From NCBI RefSeq assembly GCF_014673495.1, contig NZ_CP051006.1:4402001-4466000 (forward strand): a DNA stretch of 64,000 nt, read 5' to 3'. A program made the position numbers and the translations under genes. Positions 61,361-64,000 of this stretch are shown here, in pieces; the stretch's first letter is position 1; each line of letters begins with the position of its first letter. Source of the DNA: Streptomyces griseofuscus (GTDB taxonomy: Bacteria; Actinomycetota; Actinomycetes; Streptomycetales; Streptomycetaceae). Below the pieces are notes generated by a model that was not told the origin of the DNA, made no database searches, and worked only from the letters and a program-made list of their open reading frames with translations.

Positions 61361-63069
61361 TGGGCGCACCGCCCGGGCCCCGACCCGCACCCCGGTCGAG
61401 CCCGGTACGACGGTCCACACGAGTACGGCGGCCCACCGAGCGGCCGTCCCGTCCCTCCCGGAGCCCCCGCCCCCGCTCCCCCCGCACCCTGCGCACCCGC
61501 CTCGTCGTCGCCTCCGTCGTCCTGATCGCCGTCGTCTGCGCGGTGATCGGCACCGTGACGACCCTGGCCCTGCGCTCGCATCTGTACGCCCAGCTGGACG
61601 GCCGGCTGGACGAGGTCGGCAAGCGGGCCTCCGGTGCCTTCGCCCCGCCGGGGCAGGACAAGGGGCCCGGCGGACCCGGCGGCGGGCGGGCGCCCACGGG
61701 CACCGAGCTGGGCCAGTTCGTCGCCCTGGGCCCGCAGCCGCAGTACACGGTCGTGGCCGTGGTGAGCGACGGCACCGCGACCGAGGGCAAGGTCGGCCGT
61801 AAGTCGAGGTCGGCGCCGTACATGAGCGCCCACGATCTCGACGCGGCCCAACTAGCGGCCCTCGGCGAGGTGCCCGCGGACCTCCGCGCGCACACCCTCG
61901 ACCTGCCCGGCCTCGGCAGCTACCGCGCCGAGTACACCACCGGTCCCAACGGCTCCTTCTATGTGGCCATTCCGACCGACGACACCGACGGCATCATCAA
62001 CACCCTGATCCTCGTCGAGGTCTGTGTCACCGCGGCCGGGCTGCTCGCGGCCTGTCTCGCCGGGACCGTCATCGTCGGCGTGGCCACGCGCCCGCTGCGC
62101 AGGGTCGCCGCCACCGCCACCCGTGTCTCCGAACTGCCGCTGCACACCGGCGAGGTGAACCTCAGCGAGCGCGTCCCGGACGCCGAGTGCGATCCGCACA
62201 CCGAGGTCGGACAGGTCGGTGCCGCGCTGAACCGGATGCTCGACCATGTGCACGGCGCCCTTCAGGCCCGGCAGCGGAGCGAGACACGGGTACGGCAGTT
62301 CGTCGCCGACGCCAGCCATGAACTGCGCACCCCCCTCTCCTCCATCCGCGGCTACGCCGAACTGACCCGGCGCGGCCATGAGCGGGTCGGACCCGACACC
62401 CGGCACGCCCTCGGGCGGATCGAGTCCGAGGCCGGGCGGATGACCCTGCTGGTGGAGGACCTGCTGCTGCTCGCCCGCCTGGACGCCGGCCGGCCCCTGG
62501 AGTTCGGGCGGACCGATCTGGTGCCGCTCGTCGTGGACACCGTCAGCGACGCCCGCGCGGCCGGCCGGGACCACGAGTGGCGGCTCGCGCTGCCGGACGA
62601 ACCCGAGCCGGTCCGCGCCGACCCCGCCCGGCTCCAGCAGGTCCTGGTCAACCTGCTGGCCAACGCCCAGCGCCACACCCCGCCCGGTACGACCGTCACC
62701 GCGCGGGTGCGCCGGCAGGGGCCCTGGGTCTGCGTGGACGTCGAGGACGACGGGCCGGGGATCCCGGCCGAGCTGCTGCCGCATGTCTTCGAGCGCTTCG
62801 CGCGCGGGGACTCGGCGCGGACCCGGGCCACCGGCTCCACCGGGCTCGGGCTCGCCATCGTGCAGGCCGTCGCGGCGGCGCACGACGGCGCGGTGAGCGT
62901 GCGGAGCGCCCCCGGGCGGACCGTGTTCACCCTGCGCCTGCCCGCGCTCGGCACCCGGTCCGGCCCCGGCACCGACGGCTGCGATGGCGTCAACTCCCCT
63001 GTTGTGCAAGCCACTTCGGACTCACAGCCGTACCACAGCGCCACCACATCGATGCGACAGGGCATCTGA
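61360..63069 (+). CDS. Two-component sensor histidine kinase (HAMP-HisKA-HATPase)
   Basis: A 569-residue membrane kinase. The N-terminus is very basic and Pro/Arg-rich (about 1-45). The first helix is at 48-70 and the extracytoplasmic sensor at about 72-205, including a Gly/Pro-rich loop. The second helix is near 208-235, with HAMP after it. The H-box is FVADASHELRTPLSSIRGY, the N-box LVNLLANAQRHTPPG, and the G boxes DVEDDGPGIP and STGLGLAIVQAV. All catalytic motifs are intact. ATG 61360 overlaps the regulator stop (TGATG); GTG 61357 is equally possible. Signal unknown. Confidence 0.95.
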   Translation: MGAPPGPRPAPRSSPVRRSTRVRRPTERPSRPSRSPRPRSPRTLRTRLVVASVVLIAVVCAVIGTVTTLALRSHLYAQLDGRLDEVGKRASGAFAPPGQDKGPGGPGGGRAPTGTELGQFVALGPQPQYTVVAVVSDGTATEGKVGRKSRSAPYMSAHDLDAAQLAALGEVPADLRAHTLDLPGLGSYRAEYTTGPNGSFYVAIPTDDTDGIINTLILVEVCVTAAGLLAACLAGTVIVGVATRPLRRVAATATRVSELPLHTGEVNLSERVPDAECDPHTEVGQVGAALNRMLDHVHGALQARQRSETRVRQFVADASHELRTPLSSIRGYAELTRRGHERVGPDTRHALGRIESEAGRMTLLVEDLLLLARLDAGRPLEFGRTDLVPLVVDTVSDARAAGRDHEWRLALPDEPEPVRADPARLQQVLVNLLANAQRHTPPGTTVTARVRRQGPWVCVDVEDDGPGIPAELLPHVFERFARGDSARTRATGSTGLGLAIVQAVAAAHDGAVSVRSAPGRTVFTLRLPALGTRSGPGTDGCDGVNSPVVQATSDSQPYHSATTSMRQGI

Positions 63070-63070
63070 C

Positions 63071-63099
63071 AAGAGTCGGTTCCATGCGAACCGACTCTT
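63071..63099 (+). promoter_or_regulatory. Hairpin with the glycosyltransferase start codon in its loop
   Basis: 11-bp perfect arms (63071-63081, 63089-63099) and a 7-base loop holding ATG 63084. It starts right after the kinase stop. It may be a terminator, or may gate translation of the downstream gene. Confidence 0.6.
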
Positions 63100-64000
63100 C
63101 TCCCGACTCGCCCCCCGGCACCCTGCCGGCCCGGGAGCACCTGCCGGTCTCGGCCGCCGGCAAGGCCGTCCTGGACGTGGTGATCCCCGTCTACAACGAG
63201 GAACAGGACCTCCAGCCGTGCGTCCGCCGGCTGCACGAGCATCTGACGCGCACCTTCCCGTACGCCTTCCGCATCACGATCGCGGACAACGCCTCCACCG
63301 ACAGCACCCCAATTCTCGCGGCGCGGCTGGCGGCCGAGCTGCCCGGGGTGGGGGTCGTACGGCTGGAGCAGAAGGGCCGCGGCCGGGCGCTCGCCACCGT
63401 GTGGTCCGCGTCCCAGGCGCCGGTCCTCGCCTATATGGACGTCGATCTGTCCACCGACCTCAACGCCCTGCTGCCGCTGGTCGCACCGCTGATCTCCGGT
63501 CACTCGGACCTCGCGATCGGCTCCCGGCTGGCCCGCTCCTCCCGGGTGGTGCGCGGCCCCAGGCGCGAGCTGATCAGCCGGGCGTACAACCTGATCCTGC
63601 GCGGCTCGCTCCAGGCCCGCTTCTCGGACGCGCAGTGCGGGTTCAAGGCGATCAGAGGCGATGTGGCGCGGGTGCTGCTGCCGCTGGTGGAGGACACCGG
63701 CTGGTTCTTCGACACCGAGATGCTGGTGCTCGCCGAGCGGGCCGGGCTGCGGATCCACGAGGTGCCGGTCGACTGGGTGGACGACCCCGACTCCACCGTG
63801 CACATCGTGCGCACCGCGACCGACGACCTCTTGGGCGTCTGGCGGATCGGCCGGGCGCTCGCCACCGGTTCGCTGCCGCTGGACCTGCTCGCCCGGCCGT
63901 TCGGCGACGACCCGCGCGACCGCGAGCTGACCGGAGTGCCCAAGGGCCTGGCCCGCCAGCTGATCGGCTTCTGCGTGGTCGGCGTCCTGTCGACCCTCTG
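63084..64000 (+). CDS. Family 2 glycosyltransferase, dolichol/polyprenyl-phosphate type (3' end outside window)
   Basis: The first 305 residues are visible. The GT-A domain has VVIPVYNEEQDLQPCV, the ADNASTDST nucleotide-binding turn, and the metal motif MDVDLSTDL. GSRLARSSRV and FSDAQCGFKAI are as in DPG/DPM synthases that load glucose or mannose onto a lipid phosphate. At the window end a hydrophobic segment begins (ARQLIGFCVVGVLSTL), suggesting a C-terminal GtrA-like membrane domain. The only start near the kinase stop is ATG 63084, inside a hairpin and without a clear Shine-Dalgarno. It may share the two-component transcript. Confidence 0.9.
   Translation, partial: MRTDSSPDSPPGTLPAREHLPVSAAGKAVLDVVIPVYNEEQDLQPCVRRLHEHLTRTFPYAFRITIADNASTDSTPILAARLAAELPGVGVVRLEQKGRGRALATVWSASQAPVLAYMDVDLSTDLNALLPLVAPLISGHSDLAIGSRLARSSRVVRGPRRELISRAYNLILRGSLQARFSDAQCGFKAIRGDVARVLLPLVEDTGWFFDTEMLVLAERAGLRIHEVPVDWVDDPDSTVHIVRTATDDLLGVWRIGRALATGSLPLDLLARPFGDDPRDRELTGVPKGLARQLIGFCVVGVLSTL

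Overview
The window is about 72% GC, with G/C-ending codons, many GTG starts overlapping upstream stop codons, and frequent long GC-rich hairpins between genes. It carries four 14-bp GTTTCACGTGAAAC sites (the Streptomyces ParB site parS) and clusters of TTRTCCACA DnaA boxes. This points to a Streptomyces chromosome core segment on one side of oriC. From memory, the gene order resembles the S. coelicolor SCO3944 to SCO4021 region; this was not checked by search.

Layout. 1-7.4 kb: 3' part of an aminotransferase gene, then cydA-cydB-cydCD (cytochrome bd oxidase and its fused ABC exporter) behind a Rex operator, with three parS sites. 7.4-12.7 kb: minus-strand genes for a HAD phosphatase, a luciferase-like oxidoreductase, KptA, a hydrolase-SDR fusion and an M24 peptidase. 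12.9-16.5 kb: two ABC ATPase-permease pairs. 16.6-20.4 kb: small protein, HAD phosphatase, serS, a DnaA-box-rich spacer, pheA. 20.5-26.8 kb: extracytoplasmic copper operon (YcnI, Sco, ECuC, CopCD, DtpA, with a membrane protein upstream). 27-38.4 kb: two small HATPases, acetyltransferase, aminopeptidase P, GAF-SpoIIE phosphatase, primase-like protein, DUF5926/SEC-C protein, glycerophosphodiesterase, HtrA protease.

38.5-41 kb: tRNA-Ser(UGA), a NUDIX gene cut off after its first motif, then a markedly AT-richer island of about 2 kb with two minus-strand genes in one operon. The downstream protein looks like an aerolysin/ETX-MTX2-type beta-pore-forming domain. The upstream protein is unrecognised. 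Both carry the same acidic N-terminal motif (EGEPDE followed by EE). This is the best candidate for an undescribed system here. A primase-polymerase gene with a near-consensus LexA box follows.

42.4-47.5 kb: a MaoC-DUF35 / MaoC / thiolase-like operon resembling the ChsH2-ChsH1-Ltp2 steroid side-chain module, a SigE-family ECF sigma factor and an acyl-CoA ligase. 47.6-52 kb: a 1468-residue PAS-kinase-receiver hybrid whose phosphoacceptor histidine is replaced. 52-58 kb: a subtilisin-inhibitor-family protein, tRNA-Ser(GCU), tRNA-Arg(ACG), small membrane and secreted proteins, a large ATPase-LuxR regulator, and two convergent genes for secreted poly-asparagine repeat proteins. 58-64 kb: MFS transporter, DUF2797 protein, an OmpR-type two-component pair, and a glycosyltransferase cut by the window end.

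Starts were chosen by ribosome-binding site, family length and overlap with the upstream stop. No rRNA, CRISPR array, insertion sequence or complete phage was seen.
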